Source: Betaproteobacteria bacterium (GTDB taxonomy: Bacteria > Pseudomonadota > Gammaproteobacteria > Burkholderiales > Sulfuricellaceae). From it: DNA of 64,000 nucleotides. The notes beneath the pieces are model-generated. The model had not been told where the DNA came from. It made no database searches and saw only the letters and a list, made by a program, of their open reading frames with translations. Position 1 is the first letter of the stretch, and each line of letters opens with the position of its first letter. This document shows, piece by piece, positions 7,808 through 18,264 of the stretch. Location of the stretch: the NCBI GenBank assembly GCA_021373185.1, contig JAJFTF010000022.1:29073-93072 (forward strand), read 5' to 3'. The position numbers were made by a program, and so were the translations under genes.

Positions 7808-10528
7808 TTAGTTCAACTTGCCATGGCACTGCTTGTATTTCTTGCCCGACCCGCAAGGGCAGGGATCATTGCGGCCAACCTTGTCGCCGGCGCGCACAAA
7901 CGGCTGATGTTCTTCTTCCCCTGCCTCATCCGAATCGCCCAGCGCCTCGTCATAATCGGCATGGTGATACTGGACATTGGAGGGTGGCGCCTGCGATTCT
8001 GCCACGGCCTCAACATCTTCCTCGCTGCGAATCTGCACGGTCAGCACGATCTGGGTGACTTCGCGCTTGATGCGGTCGAGCAGGTCGGCGAACAGTTCGA
8101 ATGCTTCGCGCTTGTATTCCTGCTTGGGATTTTTCTGGGCGTAGCCGCGCAGATGGATGCCTTGGCGCAGGTGATCGAGGGCCGCCAAGTGCTCGCGCCA
8201 ATGGGTATCGAGGCTCTGCAGCATTACCGCGCGCTCGAAATGATGCATGGTTTCCGACCCGACCGATTCAAGTTTGGCCTGGTACATCGCATTGGCCGCA
8301 TCGATCACGCGCAGGCGCAGGCCGTGCTCGTCCAGGCCCGCTTCCTTGTCCAGCCACTCGCGCAACGGCAGAACCATTTGCCATTCGGCTTGCAGCGACT
8401 TCTCCAGGCCGGCTACATCCCACTGCTCTTCCATGCTTTCCGGCAGGATGTACTGGCTGATGTGGTCGTTGATCACATCTTCGCGCATCGCCTGGATGGT
8501 CTCGGAAATATCGGTCGCTTCAAGCAGTTCGTTGCGCTGCGCGTAAATGACCTTGCGCTGGTCGTTGGAGACGTCGTCGTATTCCAGCAACTGCTTGCGG
8601 ACATCGAAGTTGCGCGCTTCCACCTTGCGCTGCGCGTTCTCGATGGCGCGCGTCACCCAAGGATGCTCGATGGCCTCGCCCTCCGGCATTTTCAGGCGAT
8701 CCATGATGGCCGCCACGCGGTCTGAAGCAAAAATGCGCAGCAGCGGATCTTCCAGCGACAAGTAGAAACGGCTGGAACCGGCATCGCCCTGGCGCCCTGC
8801 ACGTCCGCGCAACTGGTTGTCGACGCGACGCGATTCGTGGCGCTCGGTGCCGACAATGTGCAAGCCGCCCGCAGCCAGCACCTGCTCGTGAATCGTCTGC
8901 CATTCGCCCTTCAATGCGGTCAGTTGCCGAGCTTTTTCCTCTTCGCCGGAATTATCTTCATAACGGATTTTATTCAATTCGCGTTCGATGCTGCCGCCCA
9001 GCACGATGTCGGTGCCGCGACCCGCCATGTTGGTGGCGATGGTCACCGCCTTGGGCCGCCCCGCCTGCGCCACGATCTCGGCCTCGCGCGCATGCTGCTT
9101 GGCATTCAGCACTTCATGCGGAATTTTTTCCTTGGTCAGCAGGCCGGACAGGTATTCCGAAGTTTCGATCGAGGTCGTGCCGACCAGCACCGGCTGGCCT
9201 CGCTCGCGGCAGTCCTTGATGTCGTTGATCACCGCCTGGTATTTTTCCTTTGCCGTGCGATAGACCTGATCCATCCGGTCCTGGCGAACCATCGGTCGGT
9301 GGGGCGGGATCACCACGGTTTCGAGACCGTAGATCTGCTGGAATTCATAAGCTTCGGTATCGGCTGTGCCAGTCATGCCGGAAAGCTTCAAATACATGCG
9401 GAAATAGTTCTGGAAGGTGATCGAGGCCAGGGTCTGGTTTTCTTTCTGGATCGACACGCCTTCCTTCGCTTCCACCGCCTGATGCAGGCCGTCCGACCAG
9501 CGCCGACCGGTCATCATGCGGCCGGTGAATTCGTCCACGATCACCACTTCGCCGTTCTGCACTACGTAATGCTGGTCGCGATGGTACAGGGCATGGGCGC
9601 GCAGCGCCGCATACAGATGGTGCACCAGGCTGATATTGGCGGCATCGTACAAACTGGTGCCGGGAAGCAGCAGCCCGGCTTGGGTCAGCAGTTGTTCGGC
9701 GCGCTCGTGACCTTCTTCGCTGAGCAGAACCTGGTGGGATTTTTCATCGACACTGTAATCGCCGGAACCCTCTTCCGTCTCCTGCTTGATCAGTTTCGGC
9801 GGCAAATCGTTAATGCGGTAGTAAAGGTCGACATTGTCCTCGGCCTGGCCGGAAATGATCAACGGCGTGCGCGCTTCGTCGATCAGGATCGAATCGACTT
9901 CGTCGACGATGGCGTAATTCAGGCTGCGTTGCACCCGCTCGGCAGGCTGATACACCATGTTGTCGCGCAGGTAGTCGAAACCGAATTCATTGTTGGTGCC
10001 GTAGGTGATGTCGGCAGCGTAGGCAGCCTGCTTTTCCTCGTGATCCATCTGCGACAGGTTGACGCCCACACTGAGACCGAGGAAATTGTGGATGCGGCCC
10101 ATCCATTCGGCATCGCGCTTGGCCAGGTAATCGTTCACCGTAATCACATGCACGCCCTTGCCGGACAGAGCATTGAGGTACGCGGGCAGGGTCGACACCA
10201 GCGTTTTTCCTTCACCGGTGCGCATTTCGGCAATCTTGCCGTAATGCAGCACCATGCCGCCGATCAGTTGCACGTCGAAATGGCGCATTTCGAGCACACG
10301 TTTGCCAGCTTCGCGCACCACGGCGAAGGCTTCGGGCAGCAGAGCATCGAGAGACTCGCCGTTCTGGTGGCGCTGCTTGAATTCGTCCGTTTTCGCGCTC
10401 AACTCGGCATCGGAGAGCCTGGCGACTGCCGGCTCAAGCGCGTTGATGACACGAACGGTTTGCGCGTATTGTTTGATTAGCCGGTCGTTGCGGCTGCCGA
10501 AGATTTTTCTGACCAGACGGGATATCAT
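7808..10528 (-). CDS. secA: protein translocase ATPase SecA
   Basis: This 906-residue protein is the motor that pushes preproteins through SecYEG. The Walker A motif MRTGEGKT is near residues 101-108, the DEAD-family Walker B region [15 protein letters not shown] near 208-222, and the second motor domain carries [10 protein letters not shown] and GRAGRQGD. The last 20 residues are the zinc-binding SEC-C tail ([13 protein letters not shown]) that contacts SecB and the ribosome. Length is normal. It lies downstream of the M23 peptidase, as in many betaproteobacteria; no clear ribosome binding site is visible. Confidence 0.98.
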   Translation of the reverse strand: MISRLVRKIFGSRNDRLIKQYAQTVRVINALEPAVARLSDAELSAKTDEFKQRHQNGESLDALLPEAFAVVREAGKRVLEMRHFDVQLIGGMVLHYGKIAEMRTGEGKTLVSTLPAYLNALSGKGVHVITVNDYLAKRDAEWMGRIHNFLGLSVGVNLSQMDHEEKQAAYAADITYGTNNEFGFDYLRDNMVYQPAERVQRSLNYAIVDEVDSILIDEARTPLIISGQAEDNVDLYYRINDLPPKLIKQETEEGSGDYSVDEKSHQVLLSEEGHERAEQLLTQAGLLLPGTSLYDAANISLVHHLYAALRAHALYHRDQHYVVQNGEVVIVDEFTGRMMTGRRWSDGLHQAVEAKEGVSIQKENQTLASITFQNYFRMYLKLSGMTGTADTEAYEFQQIYGLETVVIPPHRPMVRQDRMDQVYRTAKEKYQAVINDIKDCRERGQPVLVGTTSIETSEYLSGLLTKEKIPHEVLNAKQHAREAEIVAQAGRPKAVTIATNMAGRGTDIVLGGSIERELNKIRYEDNSGEEEKARQLTALKGEWQTIHEQVLAAGGLHIVGTERHESRRVDNQLRGRAGRQGDAGSSRFYLSLEDPLLRIFASDRVAAIMDRLKMPEGEAIEHPWVTRAIENAQRKVEARNFDVRKQLLEYDDVSNDQRKVIYAQRNELLEATDISETIQAMREDVINDHISQYILPESMEEQWDVAGLEKSLQAEWQMVLPLREWLDKEAGLDEHGLRLRVIDAANAMYQAKLESVGSETMHHFERAVMLQSLDTHWREHLAALDHLRQGIHLRGYAQKNPKQEYKREAFELFADLLDRIKREVTQIVLTVQIRSEEDVEAVAESQAPPSNVQYHHADYDEALGDSDEAGEEEHQPFVRAGDKVGRNDPCPCGSGKKYKQCHGKLN

Positions 10529-10615
10529 GAATTTTCAGGAAGACAGGAAGATGAGGTAAACAAAAAGCCAGCGCCGCACCGGGCGATGGCCGTCAGATTC
10601 AAACAAACACCAGGT

Positions 10616-11530
10616 TCAACCTGGGTGCAGGTAATGCTCCGGGTTCTGCGGCGCGCCGTGAAAGCGAACCTCAAAATGCAGGTGCGGCCCGGTGGAACGA
10701 CCGGTAGTGCCAACCAAACCGATTTTTTGTCCCTTCATCACCACGTCGCCCACTTTGGTGAATATTTTCGAAGTATGCGCATAACGGCTTATCAGCCCGT
10801 TGCCATGGTCTATTTCTATCATATTACCATAGCCGGCATAACTATCCGAGTAAACCACGATACCGCCTCCCGCCGCAAAAATCGGAGTGCCGACATCGGC
10901 CATGAAGTCCACGCCCTCGTGGAGGGCTCTTTTCCCGGTGAAGGGATCGATACGATAGCCGAAATTGGAGGAATACCAGCCCACGGAGACCGGGCGAGAC
11001 GTCGGCAGAGCAACCTTCTTCGCCTGCTGCTGAGCTACCATCGCTTCCATCAACCCGAGTTGGTCGGAGCGGTTCTCAAGGTCTTTCATCAAGCGATCGA
11101 GCTGCTGATTGAACTCTTTCATGGACAGATCGCGCGAAGGCATGCTGGACTCCGCACCGCCCTGCCCTGGCTGCTTGCCGAAGTTGAATTCCTGCTTGCC
11201 GATGCCGGTCAGCTTCGCCAGACGTTCACCCAGCGAGTCGAGACGCAGTACATGCGCCTGCATCTGGCCCAGTTTCACCGCCATGGCATTCAGATTTTCC
11301 CGCAGGTAAACCTCATTCTTTGCGCCTTCTGTACGCTGGGCGCTTAACACCAGGGATTGCAGATAAGGGTGGGGGATGTCCGCCGCATGAAACAGCAGCA
11401 AGTAAGTAAAGACCATCGCCAGCAACAGCGGAAAGACCAGAAGTGCCGCCATCATGGCCATCACTTGGGGATGGCTGAGCGCCACCGTCTTCCCCTTTGC
11501 CAACTTACCGGAAACTAGAATAACATTCAT
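10616..11530 (-). CDS. M23 family peptidoglycan endopeptidase, membrane-anchored
   Basis: A 304-residue protein with a short cytosolic start, one TM helix (about residues 27-50), a helical stalk, and a C-terminal LytM/M23 domain. Zinc-ligand motifs are present: HEGVDFMADVGTP and, at the end, GPHLHFEVRFHG (HxH). Family members cut cross-links in peptidoglycan or, if inactive, regulate amidases; here the ligands look intact. A good ribosome binding site (GGGAGAAC) precedes the ATG. It is divergent from the DciA-like gene with only 32 bases between the start codons, and upstream of secA. Confidence 0.92.
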   Translation of the reverse strand: MNVILVSGKLAKGKTVALSHPQVMAMMAALLVFPLLLAMVFTYLLLFHAADIPHPYLQSLVLSAQRTEGAKNEVYLRENLNAMAVKLGQMQAHVLRLDSLGERLAKLTGIGKQEFNFGKQPGQGGAESSMPSRDLSMKEFNQQLDRLMKDLENRSDQLGLMEAMVAQQQAKKVALPTSRPVSVGWYSSNFGYRIDPFTGKRALHEGVDFMADVGTPIFAAGGGIVVYSDSYAGYGNMIEIDHGNGLISRYAHTSKIFTKVGDVVMKGQKIGLVGTTGRSTGPHLHFEVRFHGAPQNPEHYLHPG

Positions 11531-11562
11531 AGTTCTCCCTTATTTTATTCGTTTCTTAAATT

Positions 11563-12003
11563 ATGGTCGCACAACCAGCACATTCATTCCTGAGCGCCGC
11601 GACGAGCCTGCAAACCCTTCTTCAGCAAGCGCAAAAACTGCTGGTGCTACAGGATACCTGGGATGAAATCGCGCCCAAGTCACTCGTTGCGGCATCCAGG
11701 ATTGGTGCCGTCAGCCAGCAAACACTGGTGGTCTACACCAACAACGGCGCGGTCGCCGCCAAGCTGAAGCAAATCGCGCCTACTCTGCTGGCAAAACTTC
11801 AAGCGCGGGGGGTTGAGGTTACTGCAATTCGGATAGACGTGCAAGTCACCCCCCCGGCACCCGGCAAGAAACCCAAGGATCTGTCGGTAAGTCCTAATGC
11901 CTTGTCCAGCCTGAATAAATTGGAGGAAAGCCTGGCTGACTCACCGCTGAAAAGCGCGCTACAAAGCTTGATTCAACGGCACTCGGATTCAGCGAAAAAT
12001 TAA
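11563..12003 (+). CDS. DUF721 / DciA-like protein
   Basis: A 146-residue protein with the DUF721 pattern: a helical start, then DTWDEIAPKSLVAASRIGAV, a strand LVVYTNNGAVAAKLKQ and a helix. DciA proteins of this family load or recruit the replicative helicase DnaB in bacteria that lack DnaC. The C-terminal third is polar and basic and less conserved. It is a lone plus-strand gene between secA/M23 and lpxC, a position often seen in betaproteobacteria. The exact DciA role is inferred from the family. Confidence 0.82.
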   Translation: MVAQPAHSFLSAATSLQTLLQQAQKLLVLQDTWDEIAPKSLVAASRIGAVSQQTLVVYTNNGAVAAKLKQIAPTLLAKLQARGVEVTAIRIDVQVTPPAPGKKPKDLSVSPNALSSLNKLEESLADSPLKSALQSLIQRHSDSAKN

Positions 12004-12028
12004 GAATTGAACGTAAGAAAACTGCGGT

Positions 12029-12943
12029 TCAAGCGGCTTGACTGTGAAAACGCAGGAACGCAGCCGGCGCATCTTCCTGGCGCTCGAAACTGGCGAACTC
12101 CCACGCATCTGCGTCGGCCATCATGCAGCGCAGCAAGCGGTTGTTCATGGCATGACCGGATTTGTAACCGGTAAAGGCACCGATCAGCGGGTGACCAAGC
12201 AAATAGAGATCGCCAATAGCATCCAGAACCTTGTGTTTGACGAATTCATCCTCATAGCGCAAACCGTCGCCGTTGAGTATGCGAAACTCATCCATCACGA
12301 TGGCGTTGTCGAGGCTGCCGCCCAACGCCAGACCTTGCGAACGCATCGCCTCGACTTCATGCATGAAGCCGAAGGTGCGGGCACGGGCGATTTCCTTGAC
12401 ATAAGAGATATCGGCAAAATCCACCGTGGCAGTCTGGCCGGAATTGGACAGTACCGGGTGATCGAATGCGATGGTCAGACTCACCCGGAATCCCGGGTGC
12501 GGGTCGAAACGCACCCACTTATCGCCATCCCTGACCTCGACCGATTTCTTGATACGAATAAATTTTTTCGCTGCCGGCTGATCCTCGATACCTGCAGACT
12601 GCAGCAGAAAGACGAAGGGAGAAGCGCTGCCGTCCATGATCGGCACTTCCGGCGCGGTCAAATCGACATAGGCGTTATCGATTCCCAGCCCGGCAAAAGC
12701 GGACATCAGGTGTTCGACCGTCGACACCTTGACGCCATCTCGCACCAGCGTCGAAGAAAGCCGGGTTTCGCCCACACTGTCCGGTGCGGCCTGGATATCC
12801 ACGGGGACGGGCAGATCGACGCGACGGAACACGATACCAGTGTCGACCGCAGCCGGGCGCAAGGTAAGATAGACCTTTTCCCCGGTATGCAGCCCCACGC
12901 CGGTGGCGCGTATGATATTTTTCAGTGTCCGCTGTCTAATCAC
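12029..12943 (-). CDS. lpxC: UDP-3-O-acyl-N-acetylglucosamine deacetylase
   Basis: This 304-residue protein is LpxC, the zinc deacetylase that commits to lipid A synthesis. Zinc ligands fit HLMSAF near residue 79 and [15 protein letters not shown] near 238-252, with HAMN near 265. The start is a GTG ([15 protein letters not shown] is the usual N-terminus), preceded by GGGA at a normal distance. It closes the dcw cluster downstream of ftsZ with a 146-base gap, the usual proteobacterial place. Confidence 0.97.
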   Translation of the reverse strand: MIRQRTLKNIIRATGVGLHTGEKVYLTLRPAAVDTGIVFRRVDLPVPVDIQAAPDSVGETRLSSTLVRDGVKVSTVEHLMSAFAGLGIDNAYVDLTAPEVPIMDGSASPFVFLLQSAGIEDQPAAKKFIRIKKSVEVRDGDKWVRFDPHPGFRVSLTIAFDHPVLSNSGQTATVDFADISYVKEIARARTFGFMHEVEAMRSQGLALGGSLDNAIVMDEFRILNGDGLRYEDEFVKHKVLDAIGDLYLLGHPLIGAFTGYKSGHAMNNRLLRCMMADADAWEFASFERQEDAPAAFLRFHSQAA

Positions 12944-13089
12944 GATATTCCCATAAGCATCATGGCATTGCCCATTGCCATAGCGCGGCAGAGTTTACCA
13001 CGGCGGGCGCTTTAAGGCCAACCTTGGCATATCAGACAACCCCCGCGGGCATCCCGCGCAACGCCGATCATCTCATGGCGACGCCCTCG

Positions 13090-14238
13090 TCAGTCCGCTT
13101 GCTTGCGCAGAAACGCGGGAATATCCAACAGCTCCACGCCGGATTGTTTCATCGCCTCGACTTGAGCATCGCGACGGCGGCGCATTACGGCAGGCTGCTC
13201 CAGCTCGTTGTAATCGACCATCATCGGCTCGTTGTCGGTGCCGGTCTTCACAATGCTCAGAGGCTTGCTTTGCTGGCGGCTGACCGGCGAACCCAGGCCG
13301 GTGGCTACAACTGTCACGCGCAACTGGTCTTGCAGAGAGGCATCGAACACCGTGCCGAAAATCACTGTGGCATCTTCGGCGGTGAAGCTGCGAATCGTGT
13401 TCATCACCTCGTAGACTTCTTCCAGTTGCATGTCTTCGCTGGCAGTGATGTTGACCAGCACGCCGCGCGCGCCGGATAGGTTGACATCCTCCAGCAGCGG
13501 ACTGGCCACCGCCTGCTCCGCCGCCGTGCGGGCGCGGTCGGCGCCGGTCGCCTGGGCCGAACCCATCATCGCCATGCCCATTTCCGACATCACCGTGCGA
13601 ACGTCGGCAAAGTCGACGTTGATCATGCCGGTGCATTTGATCAGCTCGGCAATACCCGCCACCGCGCCGTGCAGCACGCCGTCCGCCGCCTTGAAGGCGT
13701 CGCGGAAGCCGATCTTGCCGCCCAGCACTTCCATCAATTTATCGTTGGGGATCACGATTAGGGAATCGACATGCTGCGTCAGGGCCTCGATGCCTTCCAT
13801 CGCCACTTTCATGCGCTTGCCTTCGAAACCGAACGGCTTGGTCACCACCGCTACGGTCAGGATGCCGAGCTCCTTGGCCACTTCCGCCACGACCGGCGCA
13901 GCGCCTGTGCCGGTGCCGCCGCCCATGCCGGCAGTGATGAACAGCATGTCTGCGCCGTCAATCAGTTCGGCGATGCGATCACGGTCTTCCAGCGCCGCTT
14001 CGCGGCCGACGCCGGGATTGGCTCCCGCGCCCAGACCCTTGGTGATAGCCCCGCCCAACTGCACGGTAACACCGGCCTGGTTGCGTTTCAACGCCTGCGC
14101 ATCGGTATTGGCACAAATGAACTCGACGCCATCCAACCCGCTGGAGATCATGTGATCCACGGCATTGCCACCGCAGCCGCCGATACCGATCACTTTGATT
14201 ACCGCTTCTTGTGTTTGTGTATCCATGATCTCAAACAT
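13090..14238 (-). CDS. ftsZ: cell division protein FtsZ
   Basis: This 382-residue tubulin-like GTPase forms the Z-ring. The GTP-binding loop GGGTGTG is at residues 106-112, with the N-terminal IGIGGCGGNAVDHM before it. The C-terminal peptide DIPAFLRKQ, which binds FtsA and ZipA, is intact after a linker. A strong ribosome binding site (GGAGGAG) precedes the ATG at 14238. It is the penultimate gene of the dcw cluster, 47 bases after ftsA. Confidence 0.98.
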   Translation of the reverse strand: MFEIMDTQTQEAVIKVIGIGGCGGNAVDHMISSGLDGVEFICANTDAQALKRNQAGVTVQLGGAITKGLGAGANPGVGREAALEDRDRIAELIDGADMLFITAGMGGGTGTGAAPVVAEVAKELGILTVAVVTKPFGFEGKRMKVAMEGIEALTQHVDSLIVIPNDKLMEVLGGKIGFRDAFKAADGVLHGAVAGIAELIKCTGMINVDFADVRTVMSEMGMAMMGSAQATGADRARTAAEQAVASPLLEDVNLSGARGVLVNITASEDMQLEEVYEVMNTIRSFTAEDATVIFGTVFDASLQDQLRVTVVATGLGSPVSRQQSKPLSIVKTGTDNEPMMVDYNELEQPAVMRRRRDAQVEAMKQSGVELLDIPAFLRKQAD

Positions 14239-14285
14239 GCTTTTCTCCTCCGTTGTGACACCAAAAAAGTTAAAAATTAAAAACC

Positions 14286-15524
14286 CTAAAAATTACCCTG
14301 AAACCAACTCTTCATCCGGTTGAAAATCTGTGCCAGCGAGCCGTTCTGCATCGTCGCCAGATGATGGCGCTGGTGCTGATCCATTCCCGCGAGCAATAGC
14401 CCCACACCGGTCGCAAAGCGCGGATTGCGCACTACCTCGGCCAAGCCGCCGACATACTGCGGCATCCCCAAACGCACCGGCATATGGAAAATTTCCTCGC
14501 CCAACTCCGCCATGCCTTCCATGGCGCTGCTGCCGCCGGTAATCACGATGCCGGATGAGAGCAGCTCTTCGAAACCACTGCGGCGCAGCTCTGCCTGCAC
14601 CAGACTGTAAAGCTCTTCCACCCGCGGCTCGATCACTTCGGCCAAGGTTTGACGCGACAACTGGCGCGCGGGACGGTCGCCCACCCCCGCGACCTCGATC
14701 ATTTCCTGTGGATTGGCCAACTGGCGCAGTGCGCAGCCGTATTTCATCTTCAAATCTTCGGCATCCGCCGTCGGTGTCCTCAACGCCATGGCGACGTCGT
14801 TGGTGATCTGGTCGCCGGCAATCGGGATCACCGAGGTATGGCGGATTGCACCGCCGGTGAACACCGCGATGTCGGTAGTGCCGCCGCCGATGTCGACCAG
14901 GCAGACGCCGAGATCCTTCTCGTCCTCCGACAGCACCGCCATGCTCGATGCCAGCGGTTGCAGGATCAGGTCGCGCACTTCAAGGCCGCAGCGGCGCACG
15001 CATTTGATAATGTTCTGCGCCGCGCTGATCGCGCCGGTCACGATATGCACCTTGACCTCCAGCTTCACGCCGCTCATACCGAGCGGCTCGCGCACGTCTT
15101 CCTGACCGTCGATGATGAATTCCTGGGTCAGGATATGCAGCACCTGCTGATCGGTCGGGATAATCACCGCACGCGCGGTTTCGATCACCCGATCTACGTC
15201 GGTCTGGTTTACTTCCTTGTCCTTGATCGCCACCATGCCATGCGAGTTGATGCTTCTGATATGGCTGCCGGCAATACCCGTGTAAACCTCGCGAATCTTG
15301 CAGTCGGCCATCAGCTCGGCCTCCTCCAGTGCGCGCTGGATGGCGTTGACGGTGGACTCGATGTTGACCACCACGCCTTTTTTCAAACCGCGCGACGGCG
15401 TCTGGCCCATGCCGATGATCTCCAGCCGTCCCTCCGGCAGAATTTCGGCGACGATGGCGACGATCTTCGAAGTGCCGATGTCCAGGCCCACGATCAGATT
15501 TTTTTGCTCCTTGGTCTTGCTCAT
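14286..15524 (-). CDS. ftsA: cell division protein FtsA
   Basis: This 412-residue actin-like ATPase tethers FtsZ to the inner membrane. It begins the core fold with GLDIGTSKIVAIVAE (phosphate 1 loop near residues 14-28), has the second phosphate loop VDIGGGTTDIAVF near 210, and ends with an amphipathic membrane-targeting helix (FNRMKSWFQGNF). It follows ftsQ after 15 bases and precedes ftsZ, the standard order. Confidence 0.98.
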   Translation of the reverse strand: MSKTKEQKNLIVGLDIGTSKIVAIVAEILPEGRLEIIGMGQTPSRGLKKGVVVNIESTVNAIQRALEEAELMADCKIREVYTGIAGSHIRSINSHGMVAIKDKEVNQTDVDRVIETARAVIIPTDQQVLHILTQEFIIDGQEDVREPLGMSGVKLEVKVHIVTGAISAAQNIIKCVRRCGLEVRDLILQPLASSMAVLSEDEKDLGVCLVDIGGGTTDIAVFTGGAIRHTSVIPIAGDQITNDVAMALRTPTADAEDLKMKYGCALRQLANPQEMIEVAGVGDRPARQLSRQTLAEVIEPRVEELYSLVQAELRRSGFEELLSSGIVITGGSSAMEGMAELGEEIFHMPVRLGMPQYVGGLAEVVRNPRFATGVGLLLAGMDQHQRHHLATMQNGSLAQIFNRMKSWFQGNF

Positions 15525-15539
15525 CCCCTATCTCCCATG

Positions 15540-16337
15540 TCAGGCAGCAGCGGCCAGATAGCCGACATCACGACGCCACCCGATTTTCTTTTTCAAGCTT
15601 TCACGTACTGCCTTCCCCGCCGGCCCCGCCTTTTTCTCTACAGCCTCGGTGTAGTGCACCGCGAAGCCGTTGGGGTAACGCAAATCCGCGTAACTCGCCG
15701 GCTGCGCCAGCTTTGCGAGGGTCTGCGGGTACACCCCGGAAAATTTTTCCAAACGCTCGCGCACCTTGTCGCGGCCCAATTCCAGCACCAGTCCGGTGTT
15801 CAACCTGACCTGCAATGCACGCCGGTCGGACAGGCTCATGCGCACCGGCTTCAGGTTAAGCGGCTTGAGCATGCGGCGAAATTCTTCATAATTCCGCGTC
15901 ATTTCCTCGGCGGCATCTTCCGGGCCGCTGAATTCCGGCAGCACGGCATTCGATGCCGCCCGGAACAGCTCTCCCCGTGTATTGACCAGCGCCGAACTGC
16001 CCCACCGCGCCAGCACCGCATGCTCTTCAATCGCCACTTCCAGTTTGTCGGGCCAGCGCCGCCGCACATTCACGTTGCGCACCCACGGCAGCTTCTCGAA
16101 TGCGGCGCGGGTGCGGTTAAGATCGAGGGTGAAAAAATTCCCTTTCATTTCCCGCGCCACGATGAACTGCACCTGCTCGCGATTGACATGCTGCAAATCG
16201 CCCTGGACATCCACCTTGCGCAACGGGAACACCGGCAGATGCACCACCAGAAACAGGACGACATAAAGCAGCAACACGCCTGAAAGGGCATAAAGCATGT
16301 TTGCCAGCCACAAGGTCATTTGCGTTTTATCCCACAC
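15540..16337 (-). CDS. ftsQ: cell division protein FtsQ
   Basis: A 265-residue single-pass inner-membrane protein, with a TM helix at about residues 14-35 and a periplasmic POTRA domain (LRKVDVQGDLQHV) followed by the FtsQ domain. It links early and late divisome proteins through FtsB/FtsL. The start is a GTG giving MWDKTQ; an ATG six codons later is possible, but 'MWD' is the usual betaproteobacterial N-terminus. It sits between ddl and ftsA. Confidence 0.95.
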   Translation of the reverse strand: MWDKTQMTLWLANMLYALSGVLLLYVVLFLVVHLPVFPLRKVDVQGDLQHVNREQVQFIVAREMKGNFFTLDLNRTRAAFEKLPWVRNVNVRRRWPDKLEVAIEEHAVLARWGSSALVNTRGELFRAASNAVLPEFSGPEDAAEEMTRNYEEFRRMLKPLNLKPVRMSLSDRRALQVRLNTGLVLELGRDKVRERLEKFSGVYPQTLAKLAQPASYADLRYPNGFAVHYTEAVEKKAGPAGKAVRESLKKKIGWRRDVGYLAAAA

Positions 16338-16382
16338 AATCCGGTTCCAGTTTGCATACCGATACCCCTGAATTCATGGTGT

Positions 16383-17303
16383 TCATCCTGCTTTCGCCAG
16401 TTCAAGAACGCTGATTACCAAATCCTCAAAACTTTTTCCTGCCGCCCGTGCCGCCATCGGCACCAGGCTGTGATCGGTCATGCCGGGCGAAGTATTGGCT
16501 TCCAGCACATACGCTTTGCCCGCCGTGTCGCGAAGGAAATCGATCCGCCCCCATCCTTGCCCGCCGATCACCGCGAAGGCCTGCCTGGCCAGACGCTGGA
16601 TTTCAGATTCCTGCGCCGCCGTCAGCCCGCACGGGCAACGATATTGAGTGTCGTCACGCAGATATTTCGCTTCGTAATCGTAGAACTCGGTAGCCGGCTC
16701 GATCTTGATCACCGGCAACGCCTCGCCACCGAGGATTGCCGCGGTGTATTCCCCGCCGCCGACAAATTGCTCGGCGAGCACCAGATCGTCATAGCGCGCG
16801 GCGGCCTGGTAGGCTGCGCTTAATTCAGCGACCGTCTTCACCTTGCTGATGCCGACGCTGGAACCCTCATTGGCCGGCTTGACGAACAGAGGCAGGCCGA
16901 GATGCGCGGCAACTGCGCCAAAATCGCTGTCGGCGTCGATCAGGTCGAAGGCCGGCACCGGCAGCCCTGCCGCCTGCCACACCAGCTTGCTGCGCCATTT
17001 GTCCATCGCCAGGGCAGAAGCCAGTACGCCGCTGCCGGTGTAGGGCATACCCAGCATTTCCAGCGCACCCTGGATCGAGCCGTCCTCGCCTTGGCCGCCA
17101 TGCAGGGCGATGAACACGCGCGCAAAACCATCGCGCTTCAGTTCGCCCAGATCGCGTTCAGCCGGATCGAACGGATGCGCGTCCACGCCGCGGCGCTTGA
17201 GCGCAGCCAGCACCGCATTGCCGCTCTTCAGCGACACCTCGCGCTCGGCGGATTTCCCGCCCAGCAGCACCGCGACTTTTCCGAATTTGGCAGCTTCGTT
17301 CAT
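16383..17303 (-). CDS. ddl: D-alanine--D-alanine ligase
   Basis: This 306-residue ATP-grasp enzyme joins two D-alanines for the peptidoglycan stem. The start is the ATG at 17303 ([16 protein letters not shown]), preceded by AGGA; a longer open frame upstream runs back through murB and is not coding. Visible motifs are [12 protein letters not shown] near residue 68, the Ser in [10 protein letters not shown], and GWGRIDF...LEANTSPGM toward the end with the Mg-binding Glu/Asn. It is 11 bases downstream of murB, in the usual ddlB place. Confidence 0.96.
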   Translation of the reverse strand: MNEAAKFGKVAVLLGGKSAEREVSLKSGNAVLAALKRRGVDAHPFDPAERDLGELKRDGFARVFIALHGGQGEDGSIQGALEMLGMPYTGSGVLASALAMDKWRSKLVWQAAGLPVPAFDLIDADSDFGAVAAHLGLPLFVKPANEGSSVGISKVKTVAELSAAYQAAARYDDLVLAEQFVGGGEYTAAILGGEALPVIKIEPATEFYDYEAKYLRDDTQYRCPCGLTAAQESEIQRLARQAFAVIGGQGWGRIDFLRDTAGKAYVLEANTSPGMTDHSLVPMAARAAGKSFEDLVISVLELAKAG

Positions 17304-17314
17304 CTTCAAAATTC

Positions 17315-18244
17315 CTAAACCTTTTCCCCAATAACCCGCACTTCCGTGACCAGATCCACGCCGTGCCGCTCCTTGACCGTCTGCTTCACCCTGGCGATCA
17401 GGCCTTCGATGTCCGCCGCCGTTGCCGACCCGGTGTTGACAATAAAATTGGCATGCCTCGGCGACACCATCGCACCGCCGCTCATCTCGCCCTTCAGGCC
17501 GCAAGCCTCGATCAGGCGCGCCGCATGATCGCCCGGTGGGTTGCGGAATACCGAACCGGCATTGGGCGTGCCGATCGGCTGGCTGGCGACACGCTTCTCC
17601 AGCATTTCCTTGATCTTCTTGCGCGAGGCCGCGCCATCGCCACGATTGAAGGCGAACCATGCGGCGACAAACCACTCGCCGTTGATCCCTGCCTTGAGCG
17701 TCGCGTGGCGGTAGCCGATGTCAAAATCCTGCGGCGTGCGGCGGCGCAATTCGCCGAAGCAGTCGATGGTCAGTACCGCGGTCACGAATTGCCAGGTTTC
17801 GGCGCCGTAACAGCCGGCATTCATTGCCAGCGCGCCGCCTACCGTGCCGGGTATGCCGGCAAGAAACTCCGCTCCCTCAAAACCATTCAGCGCCGAGAAG
17901 CGCGCGACCTTCGGGCTTGCCACGCCGGCTTCGACATAAATGCCGGCCGCCGTGCCCTTCTGGTCATGCCACAACGTAATCTGGTTGAGTGCGCTGTGCA
18001 GCGCCACCACCGTGCCGCGCACGCCGCCGTCGCGCACCAGCATGTTGCTGCCGAGGCCAACAAAATGCACCGGCTCATCCGCCGCCAGGCCCTGCAGAAA
18101 CTGCGCCAGATCGGCGATATCGGCAGGAATGTAAAAGCGCTCCGCCGGGCCGCCGACGCGCCAACTGGTATGCCGGCTCATCGGTTCGTTGAATTTCATC
18201 ACGCCACGCAGCCGCTGGGGCGCAAAAGCCAATGCTCTATTCAT
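17315..18244 (-). CDS. murB: UDP-N-acetylenolpyruvoylglucosamine reductase
   Basis: The FAD enzyme that reduces UDP-GlcNAc-enolpyruvate to UDP-MurNAc. [12 protein letters not shown] is the N-terminal FAD motif, [13 protein letters not shown] the phosphate-binding loop, and GSVFRNP carries the catalytic Ser. I chose the ATG at 18244 (309 residues) because GAGGAG precedes it at a good distance; a GTG at 18268 overlapping the murC stop is the alternative and would add 8 residues. Clustered with murC and ddl. Confidence 0.94.
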   Translation of the reverse strand: MNRALAFAPQRLRGVMKFNEPMSRHTSWRVGGPAERFYIPADIADLAQFLQGLAADEPVHFVGLGSNMLVRDGGVRGTVVALHSALNQITLWHDQKGTAAGIYVEAGVASPKVARFSALNGFEGAEFLAGIPGTVGGALAMNAGCYGAETWQFVTAVLTIDCFGELRRRTPQDFDIGYRHATLKAGINGEWFVAAWFAFNRGDGAASRKKIKEMLEKRVASQPIGTPNAGSVFRNPPGDHAARLIEACGLKGEMSGGAMVSPRHANFIVNTGSATAADIEGLIARVKQTVKERHGVDLVTEVRVIGEKV

Positions 18245-18264
18245 TTTCTCGATCTCCTCAAGGT

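Noticed and set aside
8837..10480. 547-codon antisense ORF opposite secA
   Set aside because: Shadow of secA; no family likeness or start signals.
14649..16283. 544-codon ORF opposite ftsA and ftsQ
   Set aside because: Shadow; composition reflects third-position GC of the real genes.
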